Notes under the pieces: model-generated
What the model saw: only the letters and a program-made list of their open reading frames with translations
The model's database searches: none
What the model was told of the DNA's origin: nothing
Translations under genes and position numbers: made by a program
Shown: in pieces, positions 28,293 to 37,155 of the stretch
Numbering within the stretch: the stretch's first letter is position 1
Layout of the letters: each line of letters begins with the position of its first letter
DNA from: Puniceibacterium sediminis
GTDB lineage: Bacteria; Pseudomonadota; Alphaproteobacteria; Rhodobacterales; Rhodobacteraceae
Length of the DNA stretch: 64,000 nt
Assembly (NCBI RefSeq): GCF_900188035.1
Contig: NZ_FZNN01000021.1
Coordinates: 1 to 64,000, forward strand
Reading direction: 5' to 3'

Positions 28293-29666
28293 ATGACCAC
28301 AATCACCTGTATTTCGCCGATCGACGGATCGGTCTACGCCACCCGCGAATGCCTGAGCAAAGAGGCCGCGCTGGACGCCGTGGCCCGTGCCCGTGCCGCG
28401 CAAAAGGCTTGGGCCGCGCGGCCGCTGCAAGAGCGTATCGATATCGTGATGGGGGCCATCGACCAGATCGAACAGTCCCAGGACCGTATGACCCTTGAAC
28501 TGGCCCACCAGATGGGTCGGCCTGTGCGTTATGGCGGTGAATTCGGCGGGTTCAAGGAACGCGCCAGCCACATGGGTCGGATCGCGGTCGAGTCGCTGGC
28601 ACCCAAGGTTATCGAGGATAGCGAAAAGGCCCTGCGCAAGATCGCCTTTGAACCGCATGGTCTGGTCTTTGTCGTGGCCCCCTGGAACTATCCCTACATG
28701 ACGGCCAACAACACCATCGCGCCGGCGCTGATTGCGGGCAATACGGTGATCCTGAAACATGCCTCGCAGACCATACTGGTGGGCGAACACCTTGCCGATG
28801 CCTACGCGGCGGCCGGGGTGCCCAAGGACGTGTTTCAGAACATCGTTCTGGACCACGACACCACGTCGCAGTTGATCGCCTACAACGCCTTTGATTTCAT
28901 CAACTTCACCGGTTCGGTCGGCGGTGGTCAGGCGATGGAACGCGCGGCGGCGGGGACGTTTACCGGCGTCGCAACCGAGCTTGGCGGCAAGGACCCAGGC
29001 TATGTCCGCGCGGATGCGGATGTGGACGGGGCAGTCGACAGCCTGATGGACGGCGCGATGTTCAACGCCGGTCAGTGCTGCTGCGGGATCGAACGGATTT
29101 ATGTCCACGAAAGCCTTTATGACGCCTTTGTGGAAAAGGCCGTGGCCTGGGTCAACGCGCTGAATCTGGGCAACCCGCTGGAGCAGGCGACGACGCTTGG
29201 CCCGATGGCCAATGTGCGCTTTGCCAAAGAGGTTCGCGCGCAGATCGACGAAGCCGTGGCCATGGGTGCGACCGCGCATATCGCCAAGATGCCCGCAGAT
29301 GATGGCGGCGCTTACCTCACCCCGCAGGTGTTGACGGGCGTGACCCACAAGATGCGTGTGATGCGCGACGAAAGCTTTGGCCCGGTCGTCGGCATCATGC
29401 CGGTGAGCGGCGACGAAGAAGCGATCGCGCTGATGAACGATTCCGTCTTTGGCCTGACTGCTGCGATCTTTACCAAGGACGCTGTCGCGGCCGAGGCGAT
29501 TGGCGCGCGGCTTGAAACCGGCACGGTGTTCATGAACCGGGCGGACTACCTTGACCCGGCGCTGTGCTGGACCGGTTGCAAGCAGACAGGGCGTGGCGCG
29601 GGCCTGTCCGAACTCGGCTATCGTGCGCTGACCCGACCGAAATCCTATCACCTCAAGAAAGCCTGA
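28293..29666 (+). CDS. NAD(P)-dependent aldehyde dehydrogenase
   Basis: Aldehyde dehydrogenase of 457 residues. FVVAPWNYPY and NFTGSVGGG are NAD-binding segments, ELGGKDPGYV carries the general-base glutamate, and NAGQCCCGIERIYV holds the catalytic cysteine. ATG 28293 lies four bases after the ligase stop. It would turn an aldehyde made by the iron alcohol dehydrogenase (or a gamma-glutamyl aldehyde) into the acid. Confidence 0.92.
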   Translation: MTTITCISPIDGSVYATRECLSKEAALDAVARARAAQKAWAARPLQERIDIVMGAIDQIEQSQDRMTLELAHQMGRPVRYGGEFGGFKERASHMGRIAVESLAPKVIEDSEKALRKIAFEPHGLVFVVAPWNYPYMTANNTIAPALIAGNTVILKHASQTILVGEHLADAYAAAGVPKDVFQNIVLDHDTTSQLIAYNAFDFINFTGSVGGGQAMERAAAGTFTGVATELGGKDPGYVRADADVDGAVDSLMDGAMFNAGQCCCGIERIYVHESLYDAFVEKAVAWVNALNLGNPLEQATTLGPMANVRFAKEVRAQIDEAVAMGATAHIAKMPADDGGAYLTPQVLTGVTHKMRVMRDESFGPVVGIMPVSGDEEAIALMNDSVFGLTAAIFTKDAVAAEAIGARLETGTVFMNRADYLDPALCWTGCKQTGRGAGLSELGYRALTRPKSYHLKKA

Positions 29667-29669
29667 CCC

Positions 29670-30815
29670 ATGTCGCTCAAAGCCAACTGGTCCTATCCCA
29701 CCGCCATCCGCTTTGGTGCCGGGCGCATCGCCGAAATCGGCGAAGCCTGCGCCGCTGCGGGTATCAAGAAACCCCTGCTGGTCACTGACAAGGGGCTGGC
29801 GAACCTGCCGATCACCGCATCGACGCTCGACCTGATCGCAGCGGCCGGTCTGGGCCGTGCGATTTTCTCTGACGTCGATCCCAACCCGACCGAACACAAT
29901 GTTGCCGCCGGGGTTAAGGTGTACCGCGATGGCGGGCATGACGGGGTCATCGCCTTTGGCGGCGGATCGGGGCTCGACCTTGCCAAGATGGTTGCGTTTA
30001 TGGCGGGGCAGACGCGGCCCCTGTGGGATTTCGAAGACATCGGTGACTGGTGGACCCGTGCCGATGCGTCCGTGATCGCCCCCATCGTCGCCGTGCCGAC
30101 CACCGCAGGAACGGGGTCCGAAGTGGGCCGCGCCAGCGTGATCACCAATTCCGAAACGCACGAGAAAAAAATCATCTTCCACCCGCTGATCCTGCCCAAG
30201 GTGGTGATCTGTGACCCGGAACTGACTGTCGGCATGCCGCCGATGATCACTGCGGGAACGGGCATGGATGCCTTTGCCCATTGTCTTGAGGCCTACTGTT
30301 CGCCCCATTACCACCCGATGAGCCAGGGCATCGCGCTGGAAGGCATGCGGCTGGTCAAGGACTACCTGCCACGCGCCTTTGCCGACGGCACCGATATCGA
30401 GGCGCGCGGTCAGATGATGTCAGCCGCCGCCATGGGTGCCACCGCGTTCCAGAAGGGGCTTGGCGCGATCCACGCAATCAGCCACCCCATCGGCGCATGG
30501 CACCATACGCACCATGGCACGACCAATGCGGTGGTGATGCAGCCGGTGCTGCTGTTCAACCGCCCTGCGGTCGAGGATCGTCTGGAGATGGCGGCGCGGT
30601 ATCTGGGGATCGAGGGCGGGTTTCAGGGCTTTTACGACTTTGTCGGTGAGCTGAATGCCGGGCTGAAGATCCCGGCCAACTTGACTGAACTTGGGGTGAA
30701 GGATCCGGATATCGACGCGCTGGTGGCTTCGGCGTTGCAGGACCCGAGCGTTGGTGGCAACCCGGTAGAGATGACGGTGGAAAACACCACGGCCCTGCTG
30801 AAGGCCTGTTTCTGA
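29670..30815 (+). CDS. Iron-containing alcohol dehydrogenase
   Basis: Group-III alcohol dehydrogenase of 381 residues. GGGSGLDLAK binds NAD, and VPTTAGTGSEVGR and GMDAFAHCLEAYCS follow. The histidine cluster in HAISHPIGAWHHTHHGTTNA binds iron. The gene starts just after the aldehyde dehydrogenase stop and ends before a strong bidirectional terminator. Paired with that enzyme, it would oxidise a primary alcohol in two steps to the acid. Confidence 0.93.
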   Translation: MSLKANWSYPTAIRFGAGRIAEIGEACAAAGIKKPLLVTDKGLANLPITASTLDLIAAAGLGRAIFSDVDPNPTEHNVAAGVKVYRDGGHDGVIAFGGGSGLDLAKMVAFMAGQTRPLWDFEDIGDWWTRADASVIAPIVAVPTTAGTGSEVGRASVITNSETHEKKIIFHPLILPKVVICDPELTVGMPPMITAGTGMDAFAHCLEAYCSPHYHPMSQGIALEGMRLVKDYLPRAFADGTDIEARGQMMSAAAMGATAFQKGLGAIHAISHPIGAWHHTHHGTTNAVVMQPVLLFNRPAVEDRLEMAARYLGIEGGFQGFYDFVGELNAGLKIPANLTELGVKDPDIDALVASALQDPSVGGNPVEMTVENTTALLKACF

Positions 30816-30852
30816 AGCCGCGCCTGTGATGGGCACCAGCCCGGAATAATGG

Positions 30853-30892
30853 CACAAAAGCGCCCGCCTCGTCAGAGGCGGGCGCTTTTGTG
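30853..30892. terminator. Strong bidirectional terminator between convergent operons
   Basis: An 18-base-pair perfect stem (30853-30870 with 30875-30892) surrounds the loop GTCA. Its A-rich outer arm on one side and T-rich arm on the other make it work in both directions. It separates the iron alcohol dehydrogenase gene (plus) from the PotC-like permease gene (minus). Confidence 0.9.
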
Positions 30893-30895
30893 TCG

Positions 30896-31744
30896 TCAGC
30901 GCCGCTGGAACGAGATCATCACCAGAGCCAGGACACCCGAGCCGACCATCAGCAGCAGCGACACCGCGTTCAATACCGGAGTCGAGCCTTCCTTGAGGCG
31001 GTCGAACATGGTGATCGTCAGGGGCGCGTCAGAACCGACCAGCATCAGTGTTGTGTTGAAATTCTCAAAGCTCATCAGAAAGGCCACTACGAATGCCCCG
31101 ACGAGGGCAGGCATCAGATAGGGGATCGTGATCGTGCGTACAGCCGTCAGCGGCGATGCGCCAAGGTTCAGTGCGGCCTCTTCCAAGGACCGGTCGAATT
31201 TGATCAGTCGGGCCGAAATCACCAGTGTCGCGATCGTGGTGATAAAGGAAAATTGCCCCGCGATGACCAGCGGCAGGCCGGGGCGCAGCGCCTCGACGTA
31301 AAGGCCGCTCAGGTCCTGAACCGTTCCCGCAACCCGGCTCGAGAATATCAGGATGGAAATGCCCAGAACGATCCCGGGCACCACCAGCGGCAACAGCATG
31401 AGCACGTAAAGAAAGCCGCGTCCGCGAAAGCTGTAGCGGTTGAACAGGAAGGCGTTTGTGGTGCCCACCGTGACCGCTAGAAGCGATACCCAAAAGGCGA
31501 CAAAGACCGAGGTCCAGATGGACGACAGGATGCGGCGTTCGTGGAACAGCCCGATCTGCGGGCGCGCATCGCCAAAGAACCAGCCCCAGGTGAAACCCTC
31601 CCACGGGAGGGACGGAAACTGGCTGTCGTTGAAGGCAAAGACCGACACAGCGACCAGCGGCAGCGCCAGCCACAGGAAAAACGCCACGACGTAGGCCTTG
31701 TAGATCAGGCGCACACCGCGCGGTTGCGGGATCGAGGGGATCAT
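30896..31744 (-). CDS. ABC transporter permease (PotC-like)
   Basis: Inner-membrane permease of 282 residues with about six helices, in the spermidine/putrescine PotC-type group. The EAA loop reads SLEEAALNLGASPLTAVRTI and AFVVAFLMSFENFNTTLMLVG follows. Its start overlaps the PotB-like gene by four bases. It is the last gene of a minus-strand binding protein/ATPase/permease/permease operon. Substrates for this group include polyamines, 2-aminoethylphosphonate and opines; the sequence does not decide among them. Confidence 0.9.
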   Translation of the reverse strand: MIPSIPQPRGVRLIYKAYVVAFFLWLALPLVAVSVFAFNDSQFPSLPWEGFTWGWFFGDARPQIGLFHERRILSSIWTSVFVAFWVSLLAVTVGTTNAFLFNRYSFRGRGFLYVLMLLPLVVPGIVLGISILIFSSRVAGTVQDLSGLYVEALRPGLPLVIAGQFSFITTIATLVISARLIKFDRSLEEAALNLGASPLTAVRTITIPYLMPALVGAFVVAFLMSFENFNTTLMLVGSDAPLTITMFDRLKEGSTPVLNAVSLLLMVGSGVLALVMISFQRR

Positions 31745-32604
31745 GACCCTTCTCCCATCGTGCGTTCGAGCGTCTGACCGGTGAGCCGCAGCATCCCCCA
31801 GACGATCAGCGAACTTGCCCCGAGCAGGCAGAAGCCAAAGGCCGCGCCCAATTCCCAGTTAAAGCGGACGATGAACTGTGAATAGATCAGCTGCGTGAAC
31901 CATAGCGAATCCTTGCCGCCCAGCATCGTCGGGGTGAGGTAGTTGCCAAGCGACAGCATGAAAACGACGATGCAGCCGGACACGATCCCCGGCATGGCGT
32001 GGGGGATGACGATTTCGCGCAGCACGGAAAAGCCGTTGCCGCCCAGATCATAGCCCGCTTCGATCACCGCGTCGTCAAGGCTTTCCAACGTCGTTGTCAG
32101 CGGCACGACCATGAACAGCATCGAGGTATAGACCAGCCCCAGCATCATCGCAGAGTCGTTATACAGCATCTCGACCGGCTGATCGGCAAGGCCCGCCCAC
32201 TGCAGCAGCCCGCTGATAACCCCGGTTTCGCGCAGCAGGATGATCCAGCCGAAGGTGCGCACCAGTTCGGACACCCAAAAAGGGATCAGGCACATCAGGA
32301 ACAAACTTGCCTGACTGCGGCCCTTGGCGATCTTGGCGATGTAATAGCTGATCGGAAAGCCGATGATCAGGGTGATCGCCGTCGCCAGAATGGACATGAT
32401 CGCGGTGCGGGCAAAGGTCACCAGATACAGGGGCTGCGTAAAGAAATCGGCGTAGTTCTGCAGGCTGGGGGTATATTCCCCCGGGGCCACGCGGGCGCGC
32501 AGGGACACCAGCGCCATGTCGATATGCGGGATCACGATCAGAAGTCCCAGCCACAGCACCAAGGGTGCGAGCAGCAGGAAAAAGCTTAGCCGACCCGGGG
32601 TCAT
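31741..32604 (-). CDS. ABC transporter permease (PotB-like)
   Basis: Permease of 287 residues that pairs with the PotC-like subunit. SPYRHRGs are not seen, but the EAA segment SLDDAVIEAGYDLGGNGFSV and VSGCIVVFMLSLGNYLTPTMLGG are typical. ATG 32604 overlaps the ATPase stop by four bases (ATGA); a longer frame to 32646 lies inside the ATPase gene and is not used. Confidence 0.9.
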   Translation of the reverse strand: MTPGRLSFFLLLAPLVLWLGLLIVIPHIDMALVSLRARVAPGEYTPSLQNYADFFTQPLYLVTFARTAIMSILATAITLIIGFPISYYIAKIAKGRSQASLFLMCLIPFWVSELVRTFGWIILLRETGVISGLLQWAGLADQPVEMLYNDSAMMLGLVYTSMLFMVVPLTTTLESLDDAVIEAGYDLGGNGFSVLREIVIPHAMPGIVSGCIVVFMLSLGNYLTPTMLGGKDSLWFTQLIYSQFIVRFNWELGAAFGFCLLGASSLIVWGMLRLTGQTLERTMGEGS

Positions 32605-33707
32605 GTGCCCGAATCCGCGAAACACAGGGATTGGTCGCGATTCCAACCGATATGGACCGCGTCGCCCTTGTCCAGCCCGGCAAAGGCAGCGGACTGGGGC
32701 AGGGCGACGTCGATTTCAGCCCCGGATTGCGGGTCGCGCACCAGAACGCGCGAATTGGCGCCGTTGAACAGCATCGCCGTGACCTGCACGGCAATCTGGT
32801 TGGCATCCTCGCCCATGGCGTGCGGATCATGCGCGATGCTGATCGCCTCGGGACGGACAAAAATCTCGACCCTGTCACCCTGCGCAAGGCCGGTGCCCCG
32901 GGCGCAGAGCGTCAGGCCGCTGTCCAAAAGGACGGTCACATCGGCACCATGCGCGGCGGTCACGCGTCCCTTCCAACGGTTGGCATCGCCCACAAACCCC
33001 GCGACAAATGCGGTTGCGGGATTGTAGTAAAGTTCGCGCGCCGGGCCGACCTGTTCGAACCGTCCGGCGTTCATCACGGCGACCTTGTCGGACATGACAA
33101 GTGCTTCGCCCTGATCGTGGGTGATGTAGACAAATGTGGTGTCGAATTCGGCCTGAAGCGCCTTGAGTTCGACCTTCATCTTTTCGCGAAGTTTGAGGTC
33201 AAGCGCGCCAAGCGGTTCATCCAGCAGCAAAACATCGGGTTCCAGTACCATGCAGCGGGCAATGGCGACGCGCTGTCGCTGACCGCCGGATAGTTCTGAC
33301 ACCTTGCGCCCGCCGATGCCGGGCAGGCTGATGCGTTCCAGAACTTCGCCAGTGCGGCGCATGATTTCGGATTTCGAAACGCCTTGGCGGCGCAGGCCAT
33401 AGCCGATGTTTTCGGCAACGTTCATCATCGGGAACAGGGCGAGGTGCTGAAACACCATGTTTACCGGGCGCTTGTTCGGTGGCACGCCAAGGACAGATCG
33501 GCCCTTGATTCTAATGTCGCCGCTGGAGGGTTCCAGAAACCCGGCGATCATCCGCATGATCGTGGTCTTGCCACAGCCCGATGGCCCGAGGATGGAAAAG
33601 AAGGAGCCTGCGGGGACTGAGAAATCCACCGAGTCGACAGCCGTGACATTGTCGAACCGCTTTGCCAGTCCGCGGCATTCAAGATCCGGGGGCGTGTCCG
33701 TCATCAT
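32601..33707 (-). CDS. ABC transporter ATP-binding protein (PotA-like)
   Basis: ATPase of 368 residues. Walker A is GPSGCGKTT, the signature is LSGGQRQRVAIAR, and Walker B is VLLLDEPLGALD. A C-terminal TOBE domain spans roughly 270-365, as in PotA-type importers. It energises the permeases encoded next. A hairpin in the 68-base gap to the upstream binding-protein gene may lower its expression relative to that gene. Confidence 0.93.
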   Translation of the reverse strand: MMTDTPPDLECRGLAKRFDNVTAVDSVDFSVPAGSFFSILGPSGCGKTTIMRMIAGFLEPSSGDIRIKGRSVLGVPPNKRPVNMVFQHLALFPMMNVAENIGYGLRRQGVSKSEIMRRTGEVLERISLPGIGGRKVSELSGGQRQRVAIARCMVLEPDVLLLDEPLGALDLKLREKMKVELKALQAEFDTTFVYITHDQGEALVMSDKVAVMNAGRFEQVGPARELYYNPATAFVAGFVGDANRWKGRVTAAHGADVTVLLDSGLTLCARGTGLAQGDRVEIFVRPEAISIAHDPHAMGEDANQIAVQVTAMLFNGANSRVLVRDPQSGAEIDVALPQSAAFAGLDKGDAVHIGWNRDQSLCFADSGT

Positions 33708-33730
33708 CGGGTATTCCTTCGAAAAATAGC

Positions 33731-33758
33731 GGCGGCCCGGATCTGACTCCGGGCCGCC
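33731..33758 (-). terminator. Intercistronic hairpin after the PotD-like gene
   Basis: GGCGGCCCGG (33731-33740) pairs with CCGGGCCGCC (33749-33758) around an eight-base loop. On the minus strand it lies between the binding-protein stop and the ATPase start and is followed by a short T-rich run (CTATTTTT). It probably gives partial termination, a common way to make more binding protein than transporter. Confidence 0.65.
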
Positions 33759-33775
33759 AAAGATCGTATCAGACC

Positions 33776-34837
33776 TTAGCCCGCGGCCTGAACGCGATCC
33801 AGAGTCTCGCCCTCGATCCGCTCAATCTCGGCGGGGACGGGGGGATACCAGCGGATGTTGTCCACGGCTGCGGGCGGAAAGCTGTTTTGGTACTGTGCCT
33901 TGAGAGCATCGTTGACGAATTCGTCGGCCCCGGCGGAGGCTGTGAAATTGCCGGCCTCTTCGGTGATCATCGCAGCGATCTTGGGCTGCATCACAAAGTT
34001 GATCCAGGCATAGGCGGCATCATCCGCGCGGCCCTGAGCGGGCAGGGAAAAGGTGTCGACCCAGCCAAGAGCACCCGAGGTGGGCGCGACGAAGTTGATG
34101 TCAGCATTGTCGGTGTTCAGTTTCCAGCCACCGGTGTCCCAGGCCATCGCGGCCACGGTTTCACCCGAACGCATGAGGTTGATCAGCTCGTCGCCGCCGC
34201 TCCAGTAGGTTTTTACCACCGGCTTGCATTCGATCAGCTTGGCTTCGACCTGGTCGAGGATTGCCTGATAGGCGGCAATGTCGCCATAGGCGGCAAAGGG
34301 GTCGAGCCCCATGGAAAATGCAAAACCGATCAGCGTCGGACGCTTGAGCCGGTAGGTGACCTTGCCGGTCAGATCCGCGTTGCAGAGGTCGGTGTAGTCG
34401 GCGACGCTGCTGGCCTCGGCCGCATTCACGATCAGGCCCGAGGTGCCCCAGACGTCAGGAACCGCATAAACGGCACCATCGACGGTGGTGTTGGTTTTGG
34501 TCGCTTCGAGCATCGAGGGGATGAAGAGCGCGGTGTCGATCTTGGACATGTCGATCGGTTTGTAGATGCCGAATTCGGCCTGCGGGCCGGCGATGCGGTC
34601 CTGGCTGGGTTGGGCAAGGTCGAAGCCGCCGCCGCCGGTTGCACGCAGCTTTGCGACCATTTCTTCGTTGTTTGATAATGTCACTTCGACCGTGTGGCCG
34701 GTCTCTGCCTCGAACAGGTCGATGACCGCATCCGGTGCGTAACCGCCCCAGGTCAGCAGGCGAAGAGTGTCGGCATGGGCCGGGGCGTTCAGCGCCAGAA
34801 CGGCGACAGTGGCCGCCAAGGTGAATCTGGATTTCAT
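33776..34837 (-). CDS. ABC transporter substrate-binding protein (PotD/PotF type)
   Basis: Periplasmic binding protein of 353 residues with a Sec signal cut near AHA (residue 22). TLRLLTWGGYAPDAVIDLFE is the classic mature start of the family. ATG 34837 begins the signal peptide, while the longer frame to 35068 adds an unlikely leader. First gene of the operon. Whether it binds putrescine, spermidine or another cationic compound cannot be told by eye. A link to the ligase/dehydrogenase genes convergent with this operon is possible. Confidence 0.9.
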   Translation of the reverse strand: MKSRFTLAATVAVLALNAPAHADTLRLLTWGGYAPDAVIDLFEAETGHTVEVTLSNNEEMVAKLRATGGGGFDLAQPSQDRIAGPQAEFGIYKPIDMSKIDTALFIPSMLEATKTNTTVDGAVYAVPDVWGTSGLIVNAAEASSVADYTDLCNADLTGKVTYRLKRPTLIGFAFSMGLDPFAAYGDIAAYQAILDQVEAKLIECKPVVKTYWSGGDELINLMRSGETVAAMAWDTGGWKLNTDNADINFVAPTSGALGWVDTFSLPAQGRADDAAYAWINFVMQPKIAAMITEEAGNFTASAGADEFVNDALKAQYQNSFPPAAVDNIRWYPPVPAEIERIEGETLDRVQAAG

Positions 34838-35303
34838 GATGTCTCTCCCAAAAAGTACAGTCAGTAAGGCCCTATGATCCAGCTGTGTAAAGGCTGAGTA
34901 ACACGATGCCGCCAGCGACATGGTTTCGGATACCTTTGGCGATGTTAGTGATTGCCGTGCCAAATACCATAGGCGTGTTGCCGATCTGGCCTTGGTCGTT
35001 TGCAGGGGTGGGGCGGCGCGATCAGTCCTGTAAACCGGCGCCGGGCAGGCGGGAAATTGCCCGACCATTCAAATTGGATCGGCTTTACTAGACGTCATAC
35101 CGAGAGATTAGGACTTCCTTCAGTCGAACCTTGCAGACTGACCAAGGGGAAATCTTTGCTCGTGATGGTGGATGGGCTGACGTTTTGACATTGAACAACA
35201 ACAGACGGCTGACCTGCCCTGCGGGGGCGGCTGGAACAAATTATAAACCGAACCCGGATGATGGCATCTTGCATCGCTATCTGCTGGCCAGGGGGGGGGC
35301 AGG
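34838..35303. other. Intergenic region, divergent promoters expected
   Basis: This 466-base gap separates the minus-strand importer operon and the plus-strand response regulator, so it must hold two promoters. A TTGACA hexamer occurs near 35185. No gene, RNA or repeat is supported. A run of nine G bases near 35289-35297 lies just before the response-regulator ribosome binding site. Confidence 0.4.
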
Positions 35304-35756
35304 ATGAAAATGACCTTCAGACGCAGTTCCGACCGACTGGACATCCTGATGGTGGTCGATGACGATTTCGATACCAACGCGCTGTGCCAAACCCTTTTGG
35401 AGAATGGTATCGACTGCCGGATGGAGCGGTGTGTTGATGGGACCGAGGCGCTTGAATACCTCCAGCGGGAACATGGTCTACTGTCGGGGAAATTCATCAT
35501 CCTGCTGGACCTCAGCAGCCCACAGGTGAACGGCTATGATTTTCTGACCACTATCCGCAGTGATCCGAAACTCCGTCGCTCGGTGATTTTCGTTCTATCC
35601 ACTTCGTCCGAAAAGAAGGACATAAATGCGGCCTATGACCTGAATGTCGCCGGCTACATCCTCAGGACCGAAAGCGGCGTGGAGAACCTGCAGATTTTTC
35701 GGTTTCTCGATGCCTATCGGAGTCTCGTGACTCTGTCGGATCTGATGTTACGCTAA
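35304..35756 (+). CDS. Single-domain response regulator (CheY/Rcp1-like receiver)
   Basis: Receiver-only protein of 150 residues. The acidic pair is D19/D20 and the phosphoacceptor is probably D69 (ILLDL), with T100 in the switch strand. The usual conserved lysine near the end (AGYxxK) appears to be arginine 121 (AGYILR). Receiver-only proteins of the Rcp1 type often act in phosphorelays with light- or stress-sensing kinases. No histidine kinase is in the window. The start has a strong G-rich ribosome binding site. An ATG two codons later is also possible. Confidence 0.85.
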   Translation: MKMTFRRSSDRLDILMVVDDDFDTNALCQTLLENGIDCRMERCVDGTEALEYLQREHGLLSGKFIILLDLSSPQVNGYDFLTTIRSDPKLRRSVIFVLSTSSEKKDINAAYDLNVAGYILRTESGVENLQIFRFLDAYRSLVTLSDLMLR

Positions 35757-35964
35757 TATTTGTCTGAGTATGCTCTGGTGATCCGTGAATGTGCGGGCGC
35801 AGAGCTGTTGTGGTCCGTGGATCTGACAGATGGCCCCGGTTTATGCCGCTAGCGAGCTGATACGGATTTGCCGACCGCTGGATTGGCTGGCGCCCCGCAG
35901 GGGGCGCACGGAGCCAACCGTTAAAGATCTCAAGGAATATTGGCCGCGCGCCAACGTCCGGCCC

Positions 35965-37155
35965 TCAGCGTGGCCGGTGCAGAATAGTTTTGGCAAGAAC
36001 ACGCAGGTCGATCCGGCTTGGCGTCGGGCCTTTGCCGAAGACCTGTTCGTCCAACGGGCGGAGGAGCAGGAATTCGGGTTTATTGCTGGAATCCTGCTGT
36101 GAGCGCAGGATCGCCACGGCGGTCTTTCTGAAGTCTGCGTCATTGTCCCTTCGCGCGTCACGCCGCAACCGGCTGCGCATTTTCCAGCGCGTCAGCACCT
36201 TGCGGGCTGCGGAAACCCCGGCCCGACGCGACCCGCGCCCGGCGGCAAGTAAAGTCAAAGAGACTATGCCGGACGCCATCCAGATCAACAGGATGCGCCA
36301 GCCCCCGGCAAACCCTTCGCTCCAGGAGGATGCGGAATTGTCGGCAAAGCTCTTGTATCCGATGGGGGCTGCGGGAATTGTCACCGTCTGTGACTGGTCC
36401 CGGTCGGTGTCGTACCACGGGATCGTGACTGCCGGCAGCACGCCGAGTTCGCCGGTCGTCGGGCGCAGGGTCCATCGCCAGATAACTGTGGTCACGGGCC
36501 CCTCTGGTGTAAGCTGTTGGCTGCGCTCTTCGGGGGGGCTGAAGGTGATGAGCCAGGGTGCACGCATGGCGGGTTGCGGCGGCAACATTTCGGGAGTGGC
36601 GCCAAACACGCGCAGGATCACCCGCCGCTCGACACTTTCGCCATCGACAAGCTGCGCGGCATCGGCGCTGAAGGAATCCGAAAGCTCCACGGCGCGGGCA
36701 GGAAGCCAGGTATCACCCTTTGCCACCGGCGCGGCGCGGACCTCAATCGTCACGGGTTCTGATCGCACAATGGCACGGCGGCGCTGGCCCGCCTCAAGAT
36801 ATTCCAGATCATGCGCGATGGGCAGGATCGTCAGACTGCCGGACGCCTTGGGGTACAGCGCGATGCGCCGCTCAAAAACCCGCAGGCTGCGCCCGTCGAT
36901 GCGCTGTTGTGACCAGTTGTCCTGCCCGAGACGGACCCAATCGACCCCGGTCATGCGGCGCAATTTCAGCTCTTCCAGGGTGATGTTGACAGCGTAAACT
37001 CCGCGGATCGTGGCCAGCACCATCCGCCCGACCATCGGTTGCGCACCGGGATCGTCCAGAACCAGATCAAGCCGGGCGCGCTCCGTTGGCAGGTCCGTCT
37101 CCTGCGCCGATGCGGCGGTAGCTGCCAGAAACAGGATCAGCAGAATCCTTACCAT
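35965..37155 (-). CDS. BatD-like protein
   Basis: Membrane-anchored periplasmic protein of 396 residues at the end of the MoxR/Bat operon. The N-terminus is a Sec signal (ILLILFLAATAASAQ). Beta-rich repeats follow and a membrane helix lies near residues 290-310 (ILLIWMASGIVSLTLL), with a basic cytoplasmic tail. BatD proteins support assembly or stress roles of the Bat complex, but the mechanism is not known. The gene overlaps the TPR gene end by seven bases. Confidence 0.75.
   Translation of the reverse strand: MVRILLILFLAATAASAQETDLPTERARLDLVLDDPGAQPMVGRMVLATIRGVYAVNITLEELKLRRMTGVDWVRLGQDNWSQQRIDGRSLRVFERRIALYPKASGSLTILPIAHDLEYLEAGQRRRAIVRSEPVTIEVRAAPVAKGDTWLPARAVELSDSFSADAAQLVDGESVERRVILRVFGATPEMLPPQPAMRAPWLITFSPPEERSQQLTPEGPVTTVIWRWTLRPTTGELGVLPAVTIPWYDTDRDQSQTVTIPAAPIGYKSFADNSASSWSEGFAGGWRILLIWMASGIVSLTLLAAGRGSRRAGVSAARKVLTRWKMRSRLRRDARRDNDADFRKTAVAILRSQQDSSNKPEFLLLRPLDEQVFGKGPTPSRIDLRVLAKTILHRPR

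Noticed and set aside
28038-30314. 758-codon open frame on the minus strand
   Set aside because: Antisense to the ligase, aldehyde dehydrogenase and alcohol dehydrogenase genes; composition rich in His/Arg typical of shadow frames.
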